Position numbers and translations under genes: made by a program | The notes under the pieces: model-generated | The model's input: the letters and a program-made list of their open reading frames with translations, nothing else | Database searches by the model: none | Told to the model about the DNA's origin: nothing | Assembly (NCBI GenBank): GCA_000149225.2 | Contig: CM000691.1 | Span: forward strand, 1,116,001-1,180,000 | DNA: 64,000 nt | Direction of reading: 5' to 3' | Source of the DNA: Lachancea kluyveri NRRL Y-12651 | Taxonomy: Eukaryota > Ascomycota > Saccharomycetes > Saccharomycetales > Saccharomycetaceae | In this document: in pieces, positions 39,485-47,815 of the stretch | How the letters are laid out: each line of letters begins with the position of its first letter | Position numbering within the stretch: position 1 is the stretch's first letter

Positions 39485-42004
39485 ATGTCGACAAGAAAAC
39501 AGCTGAATAAGAACCAACTTTTTAAAAGACAAAAGATACGCAATGCCAGAACCATTCGTACCGAAGCTTCGGATGCTGGTAGCAAGAACGGCGATGAGCT
39601 TAGTGAAACTGGTGGTATGTTAAAGGTTCCTCAATTTATGGTGTCTCGTGAATTCGAAGTGAAACAACTGCAAATTGCAATTCACAAATCTAAACAATCC
39701 TCTTCGACTCGTGTTTTCCAAAGTCTACCGCGTAATCTACGTCGTAGAACTGCTTCGCACAATGTTAAGAGAATTCCCAAAAGGATGCGTAACAGAGCGC
39801 TAAGGGAAATGCTTAAAAGTGAACAGTCAATCACAAAGGGTACGAAAGATTTATCCAGGAAACGCAAACATGGACTCAATGCAAGACAGCTGTACAGGGC
39901 CCGTATGAGCGTGAAGCTGTTGCGCCTTGCTGCTAGATCCACATCGTTGAAACTGGCGCTGCCCTCTCAGGCAACAGCTTCGAAATGTAAGCTGAGAACG
40001 CGTATTAAAGCATTGCAGAAACAGATTAGGGAGCATAAGAACCATTCCGTAGAGACCGTTAGAAACAATCAAATGGGGAGCTATGACAATACAGGTATCA
40101 ACCAATTGGCTCCCAAGCCTGTTGGTCGTATCAAATATACGAAGCGACAACGTCTGTTTACTTGGTTACCCACACACGTCTGGAACGCCAAGAGATCGCA
40201 TATGTGTAAAAGGTGGGGCTATCAAATTCCCTTCTCTCCAACACAAAAGTGTTTTAAATTAACACATAGAATAGGTGGAAATGTTGCCTCATCCGATGGC
40301 AGCCTGTGCTTTGATACTAGCTACATTGGCACTGCTGTGGTATCTGCAACTGATCCAACTTTGTTGAAGGAACTAGTTGCCAAAATGACTCGTAATCGGG
40401 GTTCTTTGAAGAAATACTTTCAAAGCCAGCATCTGTATGAAGGCTTATTTTATAACGCGGATTCCGTATTAGGACCGGGTACTTTGCTATGGGTTTCTCA
40501 GACGAAAATAATTCTGAGGCTACACCCCGTTATTTATCACCAAGTTTTTGGGATGCTACTTGCGGAGGACACTGATATTTTTACGGTACAAGACTGCCGT
40601 TACTCCATCGGCAGTATTACTCTGACTGGAGCCAAATCTTTACAGGCGCTGTCTATGGTCACCAGAGGAGTAAACCGTAGTAAATCCTACGAACAGTTCA
40701 AATCCGTATGTTCTATCACAGATGTCAATACCTTACCCCAAAGAACCATTTTCGCATTCAATGCAATCGACCCAAGGCATTTGACCAATCCAAGGAAACT
40801 GAAAGCGGGGACCCCAAACGTTCATGAGATTTTACAGTTGCAAGAGGATTACCCTCGTGATGAAATCTCTGCCATTTTAGACGGGCTATCGGAACCACGA
40901 TCCCGTGAAAAGTCATACGAAAACCAACAGACCCTGAAACAGTTAGCTTTCAGGCGCCGTAAACTTTTAGATACACCAAACGTTGGTAATTTAATTCCTC
41001 ACGAAAATGGGGACCCCGAAATCCCTGTTGTCATCGCTAAACAGCCACGTACCGGTAGTTGGATCCTCTTGCTACCCTGGTACTGGGTATTGCCTTTTTG
41101 GTACCAATTGAATCGAGTGTCTCGTGTATATCATGCTGGTATTAAACAGCAGCACCAACTGAACTACGAAGCCGGTCGCCTACAGTTCCCAGAGGATTAT
41201 CCTTTCACTATTGTGGGCCACGGGGAAAACGCAGTGTATAAAAGGCTGGCATCGAAAACGCTCTGGGAACGTAAGCCACCTGCTAAAAAGGTCAATTTCG
41301 CAAAAATTCCAAGGGTTCATGCCATCGAGCCACCTACGTGTAAAGGTGAAATTGGTGATTGGTTCAGTTGCGATTGGAGACTGCTACAAATTCTACGGAA
41401 CGGTATAGCTCACCTGAACCAGAAAGGTGTTGCGTTGAAAATGTGTGATCCTTCTAGAACCACACAGTATGAACAGTCGCTTATGAGAGATTTGAACTAC
41501 GTGAACGACCTGATAGAACTATATATGGATGTGAAAGATAAACCCACTGATGAGAACCTACCAATTTCATTGGTCAACCAAAACCTAGAGAAATATGACA
41601 TTTCTGATCGTGCCTTCGAAGCTCCCGCGCAACAGGGTATTGTTTCCACCCCACTTTCTGTCATTGCAGTGGTATGTACTTTAGCGGAGAGAGGTCATCC
41701 CAAGGATAATGCGCGTGTCTACTCAATTCCAAAAAGAGACATGGAATACTGGTTGTCGATAGCACATGGTACATACCGATCCAATGGTAAACGTGATCAT
41801 GATACCATTCAGCCTCTACCTCCTGTGGAAAATTTGATCGGTTTCATTACTTCCGCTACTTTCCACTTGGGAGAAGGGACAGGTCGTTGTAACGGGTTTG
41901 TTGATGCATACGAAGCTGCACAAATGAACCACAAATATGTCCTGATAAGAAATATCGGTACAAACGTTTACAGAGTGGCTGAATGGAAACAAATTGTTTT
42001 GTGA
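39485..42004 (+). CDS. POP1: RNase P / RNase MRP subunit Pop1
   Basis: 839 residues (S. cerevisiae Pop1 is 875). It is the largest protein of RNase P and RNase MRP, needed for tRNA 5'-end and pre-rRNA processing, and also part of telomerase RNP. The basic N-terminal Pop1 region (about 50-220) contains PRNLRRRTASHNVKRIPKRMR. The POPLD domain lies around residues 515-590 (RTGSWILLLPWYWVLPFWYQLNRV), and the C-terminus contains IGFITSATFHLGEGTGRCNGFV. It is followed directly by the U1 snRNA gene. Confidence 0.97.
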   Translation: MSTRKQLNKNQLFKRQKIRNARTIRTEASDAGSKNGDELSETGGMLKVPQFMVSREFEVKQLQIAIHKSKQSSSTRVFQSLPRNLRRRTASHNVKRIPKRMRNRALREMLKSEQSITKGTKDLSRKRKHGLNARQLYRARMSVKLLRLAARSTSLKLALPSQATASKCKLRTRIKALQKQIREHKNHSVETVRNNQMGSYDNTGINQLAPKPVGRIKYTKRQRLFTWLPTHVWNAKRSHMCKRWGYQIPFSPTQKCFKLTHRIGGNVASSDGSLCFDTSYIGTAVVSATDPTLLKELVAKMTRNRGSLKKYFQSQHLYEGLFYNADSVLGPGTLLWVSQTKIILRLHPVIYHQVFGMLLAEDTDIFTVQDCRYSIGSITLTGAKSLQALSMVTRGVNRSKSYEQFKSVCSITDVNTLPQRTIFAFNAIDPRHLTNPRKLKAGTPNVHEILQLQEDYPRDEISAILDGLSEPRSREKSYENQQTLKQLAFRRRKLLDTPNVGNLIPHENGDPEIPVVIAKQPRTGSWILLLPWYWVLPFWYQLNRVSRVYHAGIKQQHQLNYEAGRLQFPEDYPFTIVGHGENAVYKRLASKTLWERKPPAKKVNFAKIPRVHAIEPPTCKGEIGDWFSCDWRLLQILRNGIAHLNQKGVALKMCDPSRTTQYEQSLMRDLNYVNDLIELYMDVKDKPTDENLPISLVNQNLEKYDISDRAFEAPAQQGIVSTPLSVIAVVCTLAERGHPKDNARVYSIPKRDMEYWLSIAHGTYRSNGKRDHDTIQPLPPVENLIGFITSATFHLGEGTGRCNGFVDAYEAAQMNHKYVLIRNIGTNVYRVAEWKQIVL

Positions 42005-42079
42005 GACCAATACTCGATCATATGTAATTTACGTAATTAGCATAAGTATTGTATTCGGTTTGTTTACCCGGATAACATA

Positions 42080-42104
42080 CATGAAAAAAAAAATTTTTTT
42101 CATG
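42080..42104. terminator. A/T inverted repeat downstream of POP1
   Basis: CATGA7, three A, T7CATG: 11-bp perfect arms, 76 bases after the POP1 stop and just before the U1 TATA box. It may aid 3'-end formation of POP1 or separate the two units; that is inference. Confidence 0.45.
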
Positions 42105-42136
42105 CGTGAAGGGCTTCCCTAATTCGGATGCGAGAG

Positions 42137-42144
42137 TATAAATA
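42137..42144 (+). promoter_or_regulatory. TATA box of the U1 snRNA gene
   Basis: TATAAATA, 97 bases upstream of the U1 5' end, a normal distance for yeast polymerase II snRNA genes. Confidence 0.65.
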
Positions 42145-42233
42145 CAACCGAGATTTGAATTGACTTATCATTCTACCTACCATTTAACTTCTGGATTCTT
42201 GAATTTTTTCTCCTTTTTTTTTTCCCTTTCCTC

Positions 42234-42681
42234 ATACTTACCTTAAGACGTCAAGGGAGATCAAGAAGTCCCATTGACCGGGTATGCTTCTCTCGGAGGA
42301 TGCTTGCTGTTTTTAAGACGCAAGTTCCTTTGCAATTTGCACATACGGTAGCGAGAGGTGTGCTTGCTGACGCTTTGTTCCCTCGTTTTGCATGTGGGTG
42401 GTGGCGAAGACCTTTGGTTTCCGTTCACATTCCTTGCAAAGCCCTTTGTTTCTTCTGCCTGGAGAAGTATGGTGCTGATTACAAGTCGGCGCTGGGGGAG
42501 CTGGGGCTGGTCATTTCTGGTGCTAATACTTTTTCCTAATGGCCGTTGTCGATTCCTTGTTTTTGGGGAAGCCTAGCTTTACCCGGAGACTTGAGAAGGA
42601 GTGCAACGGTGAAGTTTAGCGTTTACCCGGTAGATCGGCCTTGGTAGAAGCGGGTGGGTCTTATAATTTTTGATTTATTTC
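42234..42681 (+). ncRNA. SNR19: U1 spliceosomal snRNA (SNR19)
   Basis: The 5' end is ATACTTACCTTAAGA, whose ACTTACCT pairs with 5' splice sites and is the invariant yeast U1 start. The next stretch, GGGAGATCAAGAAGTCC, matches the conserved first stem-loop region. Near 42443 the block CCCTTTGTTTCTTCTGCCTG matches S. cerevisiae U1 as remembered, as does the 3' region with CTTGGTAG, GCGGGTGGGTCTTATAATTTTTGATTTATTT. The Sm site is AATTTTTGA (42665-42673). The estimated length is 448 nt, against 568 nt in S. cerevisiae; the yeast-specific internal domain is shorter. Its place between POP1 and SSU72 agrees with the S. cerevisiae locus. End points are inferred by analogy. Confidence 0.93.
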
Positions 42682-42710
42682 TCTTAGGAAAAGCTTTTTT
42701 TTTCTAAGAG
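42681..42710 (+). terminator. 12-bp hairpin at the U1 3' end
   Basis: Arms CTCTTAGGAAAA and TTTTTCTAAGAG-type (one G-T pair) with a loop GCTTTT, starting at the predicted last U1 base. It may be a processing or transcription-termination structure. It lacks the AGNN tetraloop preferred by S. cerevisiae Rnt1. Confidence 0.5.
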
Positions 42711-42825
42711 GCAGTTAAGTATGGGGAGAAGGAATAGCTCCTTGTTAACTCAAACTTCTCAATCTGTCCTTTACTACTAGAATATCAGAAGATATTCTTA
42801 GATTGAGTAGTTTTTTTTATTTTAT

Positions 42826-44022
42826 TTAGAAGCTAGCTACCGATTGCAAGTCGTCGACATTTAGAAAGTCTAAAGACAAGTCTTGTAGCTGTTGTAACCA
42901 AAGGTTATTTCTTGTATAAATGGGCCATTGTGGTACTCCCCAAATCCTTGTCCTCAACCCGTACTCCGAAGCCTTCGAAGTAGTTTGCTTGATACAGTCA
43001 ATCTCTCCAGCTGTTAGATGACCCCTTATCCGGACGATAGGCATCGTTGATGAGCACTGCTGTAAAAGCTGAGATAGTGAACAGGAAGCTACGACAGATA
43101 CGTTCAGGTAATCTTTTGTCAATGCTTGTAAGGGGGCATCCACAAACACAAATCTCTGTTTCGTATTGAAATAGCCCGTGTCGCTATTGTTGTCCAACCT
43201 CTTGATGTCGCTTGGATAGTCGCCGGTTAATATGACGGTTAATGGTCTCCAAATAATCGATTCGGTTTCCATGTCATAATAAGTTAAGTATCCCATCTCT
43301 ATCAATGGCTTAAAGTACTTTTGCATTAGTAGTTCATAGGTTTTGAGGTTATCTTCAGACTTGAAGTCAATGTACAAGTATAAAGTGGTCTCTGGAGAGT
43401 CATAAAACACACCATACTTTCCATCATGAGTACCGCAATTAACCTCGTCAAGCATTTTTAGTAGCGGGCCGGTGTATAAAGAGCGCAAGTTTCTATGGGT
43501 TGGGTCCAAATATGCGTTATTATGGCCTACCGCTAATTCGGTATCATTGTTCATAAGCCAAACATCAGCTTCTACACTGTTGACACCGTAGGCTAGTGCT
43601 TCAAAGAGAGGAAGTTTCCTCCAGTAGTCGTTGTGGGAATGAACATTATTTAGAACTTGAACGTCTCTAGTCAATCGACTAATGGTGGACGCCTCGGGAG
43701 AGCAAGCGGCTTCAACGGCACTGCCGTAGTCACCTAGGATGAATTCCGCAAACAAATCGTAATACTGTGAGACACGAGGAGATGCTTCCCCGTGCTCAGA
43801 GTAAAGTCTCTGCAAATTGGTATCAAAATAAGCCAATAACTGGGAACCAGCTATTCCTAGGTTGCGTGGTTGTGGGTTTGTTGCCTCTTGTTGCTGTCTT
43901 CTCTGTATCACTAGTAGTTCTGGTAAAATGGACTTACCTCGGACTTGGGCCACAATAGTGGCCAATAGAGCTGTAAAGCCAACAAAGAACGTAACCAAAG
44001 AGGTTGTATGTGGCAAAGGCAT
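42826..44022 (-). CDS. AIM6: Aim6-like phosphodiesterase-fold protein
   Basis: 398 residues (S. cerevisiae Aim6/YDL237W is 390). It is a protein of unknown function with a PLC-like/glycerophosphodiester-phosphodiesterase fold, linked genetically to mitochondrial inheritance and respiratory growth. An N-terminal hydrophobic segment (about 8-26) may be a signal or membrane anchor. The core starts at NVHSHNDYWRKLPLFEALAYG (about 122-142), with VNSVEADVWL and ELAVGH supplying metal-binding residues as in GDPD enzymes. It is an IV-segment gene placed between POP1 and GUD1. Confidence 0.93.
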   Translation of the reverse strand: MPLPHTTSLVTFFVGFTALLATIVAQVRGKSILPELLVIQRRQQQEATNPQPRNLGIAGSQLLAYFDTNLQRLYSEHGEASPRVSQYYDLFAEFILGDYGSAVEAACSPEASTISRLTRDVQVLNNVHSHNDYWRKLPLFEALAYGVNSVEADVWLMNNDTELAVGHNNAYLDPTHRNLRSLYTGPLLKMLDEVNCGTHDGKYGVFYDSPETTLYLYIDFKSEDNLKTYELLMQKYFKPLIEMGYLTYYDMETESIIWRPLTVILTGDYPSDIKRLDNNSDTGYFNTKQRFVFVDAPLQALTKDYLNVSVVASCSLSQLLQQCSSTMPIVRIRGHLTAGEIDCIKQTTSKASEYGLRTRIWGVPQWPIYTRNNLWLQQLQDLSLDFLNVDDLQSVASF

Positions 44023-44872
44023 TTCACTTGGTACTAGTAGAAAGGACAGATCTAGTCTCTTTTCCAGCGTTGTCTACAAATACAAGTAGAATCTAAAGTG
44101 AGCGCTCCCTCAGAGAATTACACCACAAACGGAACGTGCGTCACTTTCGGTACACGAGGGCAGCTATGCAATAAACACCAAAATAAGACGCAAATGTATG
44201 TGTTTGCATTGATAAAACAAGAACTTTGATGCAGTTTCACTTTTTCCATCCTGGGAATACTCACAGAAGACCCTCTTAGCTTTCCTACTTTGCTGGGAAG
44301 TCTCACAAAAGAATTGAAAATGGAATCGGTCACCCCCGCTTGACACTAGAAACAGCCATGATTTCAAAACGGATTTTAGGCCTGAACTTCTGCTTCAAAA
44401 TATTCTACGTAGCTTAAAATAAAATAGTGTGCTATTCTGCCTCTCTCTCATAGGCATGGGCTGTGTGGAAGCTAATCTCCCGGCCAATTTCAGGTCGTCA
44501 AGTACGCATGGAATGCTAACCGATGGGATAACCCGACAGAAGAAGCAGGCCATGGAATCTACAACACAGATTATCAACACATTACAGCGCCTCGGTAACT
44601 GGATGACCGATATCTTTTCGCTGCTTTATACATATTTCCGCAATGGTCATTGACCAGTTGTATACTAATGCTTAGAGTTTTTGCTACCGACTATGTTTTC
44701 GGCAGAACCGGTCGGATAGTCGCAAGGGCTGCCATCGAAATTCACTCGAACATATTCAGGAGCTAGTATATTTGTATATAAATATATACATGCGTACGTG
44801 CAAGAACCCCTGACTTTTGCTAAGAATTTTTATCTCTCTATACTACTTCCAGATACCTTTAACTCGCAAACA
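44023..44872. other. Divergent region AIM6-GUD1
   Basis: 850 bases. It contains the small candidate ORF at 44456-44653 and a TATATAAATATATA stretch at about 44775-44789, about 85-100 bases upstream of GUD1, a good TATA region. Nothing else was recognised. Confidence 0.4.
44456..44653 (+). CDS. Candidate 65-residue protein with N-terminal MGC (possible lipidation)
   Basis: The ORF is ATG-started and 65 codons long. The N-terminus MGCVEANLPAN has Gly2 and Cys3, the pattern of N-myristoylated and palmitoylated proteins. The second half is amphipathic (TTQIINTLQRLGNWMTDIFSLLY). I recognise no homologue, and S. cerevisiae has no annotated gene here. In 850 bases a frame of this size may be chance, so this is a weak call. 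Confidence 0.2.
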   Translation: MGCVEANLPANFRSSSTHGMLTDGITRQKKQAMESTTQIINTLQRLGNWMTDIFSLLYTYFRNGH

Positions 44873-46303
44873 ATGATTCCTAGCGATAGCACCACAAAAT
44901 TTATGGTCTTTTACGGCACTTTTGTCGACACGCCCTGTTTAGGTGAGTTAAGGGTTCGTCCGAGAACTTCCATTGGCGTATCCACTGGAGACGGGATCAT
45001 TAGATTCATTAAAGTAGAATCAGTGAATCCATTACAAGAGGCTCTAGACTATGACGCATCCTTGAAGCCTTGGGAGATTGGTGTTGTTGATACTTTTAGA
45101 GAGCAGGGATCAACTTTTTTCTTCCCTGGATTCGTAGACACACATGTCCATGCGTCTCAGTATCCTAATGCTGGTATATTTGGTACATCCACTCTACTAG
45201 ACTGGTTAGAGAAGTACACTTTCCCACTAGAATCTTCTTTGAAAGACTTACATGTTGCTCGCAGAGTTTATAATCGTGTCCTAGATAAAACCTTGAGCAA
45301 CGGTACCACGACTGCTTCATATTATACTACCGTGGATGCAGACTCCACTAATTTAATGGCTGAAATGTGCTCTGAAAGAGGGCAGAGAGCTTTCATCGGA
45401 AAGGTTTGCATGGACCAAAACTCTCCTGATTACTATGTTGAAGATTTCGAAGAGTGCCAACGCTCCTCTCGTTCAGTCATCAACTACATCAAAAACAAAC
45501 TTAAAGACAGTAAGGTCCAACCGATTGTCACGCCAAGATTTGCTCCAAGCTGTACTGGAGATATGATGCAATGGCTTGGTCAGCTTGCTAAAGAGGAATC
45601 TTTGCCGATCCAAACACACTTGGACGAAAACCCAAACGAAATCAAGTGGGTTGCTGAATTATTCCCAAATTCCAAATCTTATGCAGATGTCTATGACCAA
45701 TACAACTTGCTCACTGATAAAACAGTATTAGCGCACTGTGTACACATGACAGACGATGAGATGGAATTGTTGAAGCATCGCGAGTGTGGTGTTTCTCATT
45801 GTCCAATTTCTAACTCTTCCATTACATCTGGTGAATGTAGAGTCCGTTGGTTATTGGACAATCACATCAAGGTTGGCTTAGGTACAGATCTATCTGGTGG
45901 CTTCAGTGCTAGTATTTTGTCTACTGCAAGACAGGCTTTGCTTGTTTCCAGACACTTGGCTATGAAAAAAGTGGACGATGCTAAAAAGGAACACGCTAAA
46001 CTATCAGTTGCCGAAGTTTTATATTTGGCCACTTTTGGAGGTGCTCAAGTTTTGAATCTAGAAAATACTATCGGTTCATTTGAAATTGGTAAAGAGTTTG
46101 ACACTCAGTTAATCGACCTTGAAAGCTTAGAGTCAAATGTTGATGTATTTGAGTGGCAGTATACGATATGGTCAAATGTTGAGAAGGATGAAGACAACAT
46201 GGAAAAGTTCCACGATTTACTAGCAAAGTGGTTATTTAACGGTGACGATCGTAACACGGTTCGTGTTTGGGTTTCTGGTAGGTTGGTTCACGCTTCTAAT
46301 TAA
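44873..46303 (+). CDS. GUD1: Guanine deaminase Gud1
   Basis: 476 residues from the first ATG (44873); the longer frame starts at GTG and its extra residues are non-conserved. S. cerevisiae Gud1 is 489. It hydrolyses guanine to xanthine and ammonia. It is an amidohydrolase with zinc ligands H91 and H93 in FVDTHVHASQYPN. Further conserved sites are PRFAPSCTGDMM, the catalytic QTHLDENPNEI, AHCVHMTDDE and the Asp of VGLGTDLSGG. It is an IV-segment gene (YDL238C), divergent from AIM6. Confidence 0.95.
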   Translation: MIPSDSTTKFMVFYGTFVDTPCLGELRVRPRTSIGVSTGDGIIRFIKVESVNPLQEALDYDASLKPWEIGVVDTFREQGSTFFFPGFVDTHVHASQYPNAGIFGTSTLLDWLEKYTFPLESSLKDLHVARRVYNRVLDKTLSNGTTTASYYTTVDADSTNLMAEMCSERGQRAFIGKVCMDQNSPDYYVEDFEECQRSSRSVINYIKNKLKDSKVQPIVTPRFAPSCTGDMMQWLGQLAKEESLPIQTHLDENPNEIKWVAELFPNSKSYADVYDQYNLLTDKTVLAHCVHMTDDEMELLKHRECGVSHCPISNSSITSGECRVRWLLDNHIKVGLGTDLSGGFSASILSTARQALLVSRHLAMKKVDDAKKEHAKLSVAEVLYLATFGGAQVLNLENTIGSFEIGKEFDTQLIDLESLESNVDVFEWQYTIWSNVEKDEDNMEKFHDLLAKWLFNGDDRNTVRVWVSGRLVHASN

Positions 46304-46334
46304 AAAGAAAAGCTTATAAAAATAAGAATATATA

Positions 46335-46358
46335 CACATATATATATATATATATATA
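46335..46358. repeat. (TA)n microsatellite
   Basis: About ten TA dinucleotides, 35 bases after the GUD1 stop. It resembles TA-rich efficiency elements of yeast 3' ends. Confidence 0.8.
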
Positions 46359-46506
46359 CATAGAAAGGTTGCCATAAGATGGGAAAAAAAGAAAATATTC
46401 AATTTTATCTTTATTAAATTAATTCATCTCCTTGCTTTATTTATTTTTGTTCCACGGTGGTCTTTGGAGGTTATGTTAATAAATCATACAGGCAGGGTAA
46501 AAATGA

Positions 46507-46525
46507 CTGGTACTTTATGTACCAG
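46507..46525. repeat. Perfect 7-bp hairpin
   Basis: CTGGTAC, TTTAT, GTACCAG in the GUD1-SSU72 gap. Confidence 0.8.
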
Positions 46526-46749
46526 GATACAGAGCATAAATGAATAGCTGATATGTTAGATGAGCACCTTATATTTATCCCGGGTTTCCCAGTTTCCTAT
46601 GAACAAAACTCTGTAAAAAACCATACATTTAAACCTAGACCATAGCCGTAGATGCAGTAACCAAAATGAAGTTGAACCTTTGACAATGGATTGGGAGCTT
46701 TTTTTCACATAGATGAAACCCTTGGTGTAATATTATATGCAGCCAGTGA

Positions 46750-46778
46750 GTGACATTTTTGCAGAATTTAAATGTCAC
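46750..46778. repeat. Perfect 9-bp inverted repeat
   Basis: GTGACATTT and AAATGTCAC separated by 11 bases, in the GUD1-SSU72 gap. Confidence 0.8.
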
Positions 46779-46979
46779 TTTATTCACAGGGTTTTAGAAT
46801 GTCCTTTCCTCTTCTTTTTTGAAACCTCTACTGAAAGTGTTTCATAGCCTTTTCTCTAATTATTCATTTTTCTATACTTATATCGTGATTCTTGTTTTAT
46901 CTTTTGTTTTATTTTGAAATTATTTACAATTATACTATTCCAATCACTTTCTTGCTTATTCTTTCGTTTTTATGATTGA

Positions 46980-47600
46980 TCAATAGTAGGCTGGAGAATA
47001 TAGAAGCGGAAGTTGTGGATGGTGTGTTTGCCACTTGGTAAGAATTTCCATTATACAATCTTCAAATGGTTCGCCACTCACATCACATTTTTCTACCGTC
47101 TTATTTAACATGTTGACCAGTTCTAAGATAGCTCTCCCACCAATTTTCGCATTTTCATTGTCGTCCCTAATATCGACATTTATTACATGGACTATTTTGT
47201 TTAGCTGACCACCACGGCCCATAAGGTCCTCACAAACAGAGTCAAAACATCTTTCTTCACATGTAAAGACAAAATCGAATATTTTTGTTCCGTCATGCCA
47301 TTTCTCTGGGGCTTTTTTCAGCTTGCGGTTACGATCAAGCATTTCTAAGAGACCATTGGATTTATAACGCTCTGCTGATTGGGATAATAGATCGTTATAG
47401 ATATCGTTGTATGGTGTTCCGAAGGGATAAACATTGGGCTTATCTATTGATAGTCCTGGTAATCTCACTGCAGAACCAGTACCATAAGATGAAACATTGT
47501 AGCCCGCCTCTTGTAACACCTTGTGCGCTTCCATGGACCTGTTGTTGTTAGAAGCGCACACAGTGCATAGCTTTAAGTTTGGGTTGCGTTGTAAAGACAT
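46980..47600 (-). CDS. SSU72: RNA polymerase II CTD phosphatase Ssu72
   Basis: 206 residues, identical in length to S. cerevisiae Ssu72. It is a cleavage/polyadenylation factor subunit that removes Ser5 (and Ser7) phosphate from the polymerase II tail. The phosphatase loop is VCASNNNRSMEAH, with nucleophile C15 and R21. The aspartate loop region and the FVFTCEERCFDSVCEDL helix are conserved. The C-terminus is short and ends in SPAYY. It is followed by ATG4 on the same strand, as in YNL222W-YNL223W. Confidence 0.97.
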   Translation of the reverse strand: MSLQRNPNLKLCTVCASNNNRSMEAHKVLQEAGYNVSSYGTGSAVRLPGLSIDKPNVYPFGTPYNDIYNDLLSQSAERYKSNGLLEMLDRNRKLKKAPEKWHDGTKIFDFVFTCEERCFDSVCEDLMGRGGQLNKIVHVINVDIRDDNENAKIGGRAILELVNMLNKTVEKCDVSGEPFEDCIMEILTKWQTHHPQLPLLYSPAYY

Positions 47601-47815
47601 TGACTTGTGCGTATCTCGAAACTAGAGTCCTGGCTAATATTTAACGGCTGGATCCGTCTAATCAGCTTTATTAAGCAACGATTCTTTTATTCATTTCGAT
47701 CTTAAAATAAAGTGCACTTCAACGAAGTAATAGACATTACCCGGACATTTACATATTCTCTCGCGATGTTCACAGCTACATAATGAAACTAGTGTTAGGT
47801 AACAAAGTTGCTTGA

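Larger units (their letters stand above)
46304..46979. other. Convergent intergenic region GUD1-SSU72 with hairpins
   Basis: 676 bases between two stop codons, long for a convergent gap. It starts with a (TA)n tract at about 46337-46356. Two perfect inverted repeats lie at 46507-46525 and 46750-46778. There is no ORF of note. An unrecognised RNA gene is possible. Confidence 0.4.

Noticed and set aside
42300-42576. Two plus-strand frames of 72-79 codons
   Set aside because: They lie wholly inside the U1 snRNA gene.
44440-44456. 3' splice site (pyrimidine tract then TAG) before the MGC ORF
   Set aside because: There is no TACTAAC branch point or GTATGT donor at a sensible distance upstream.
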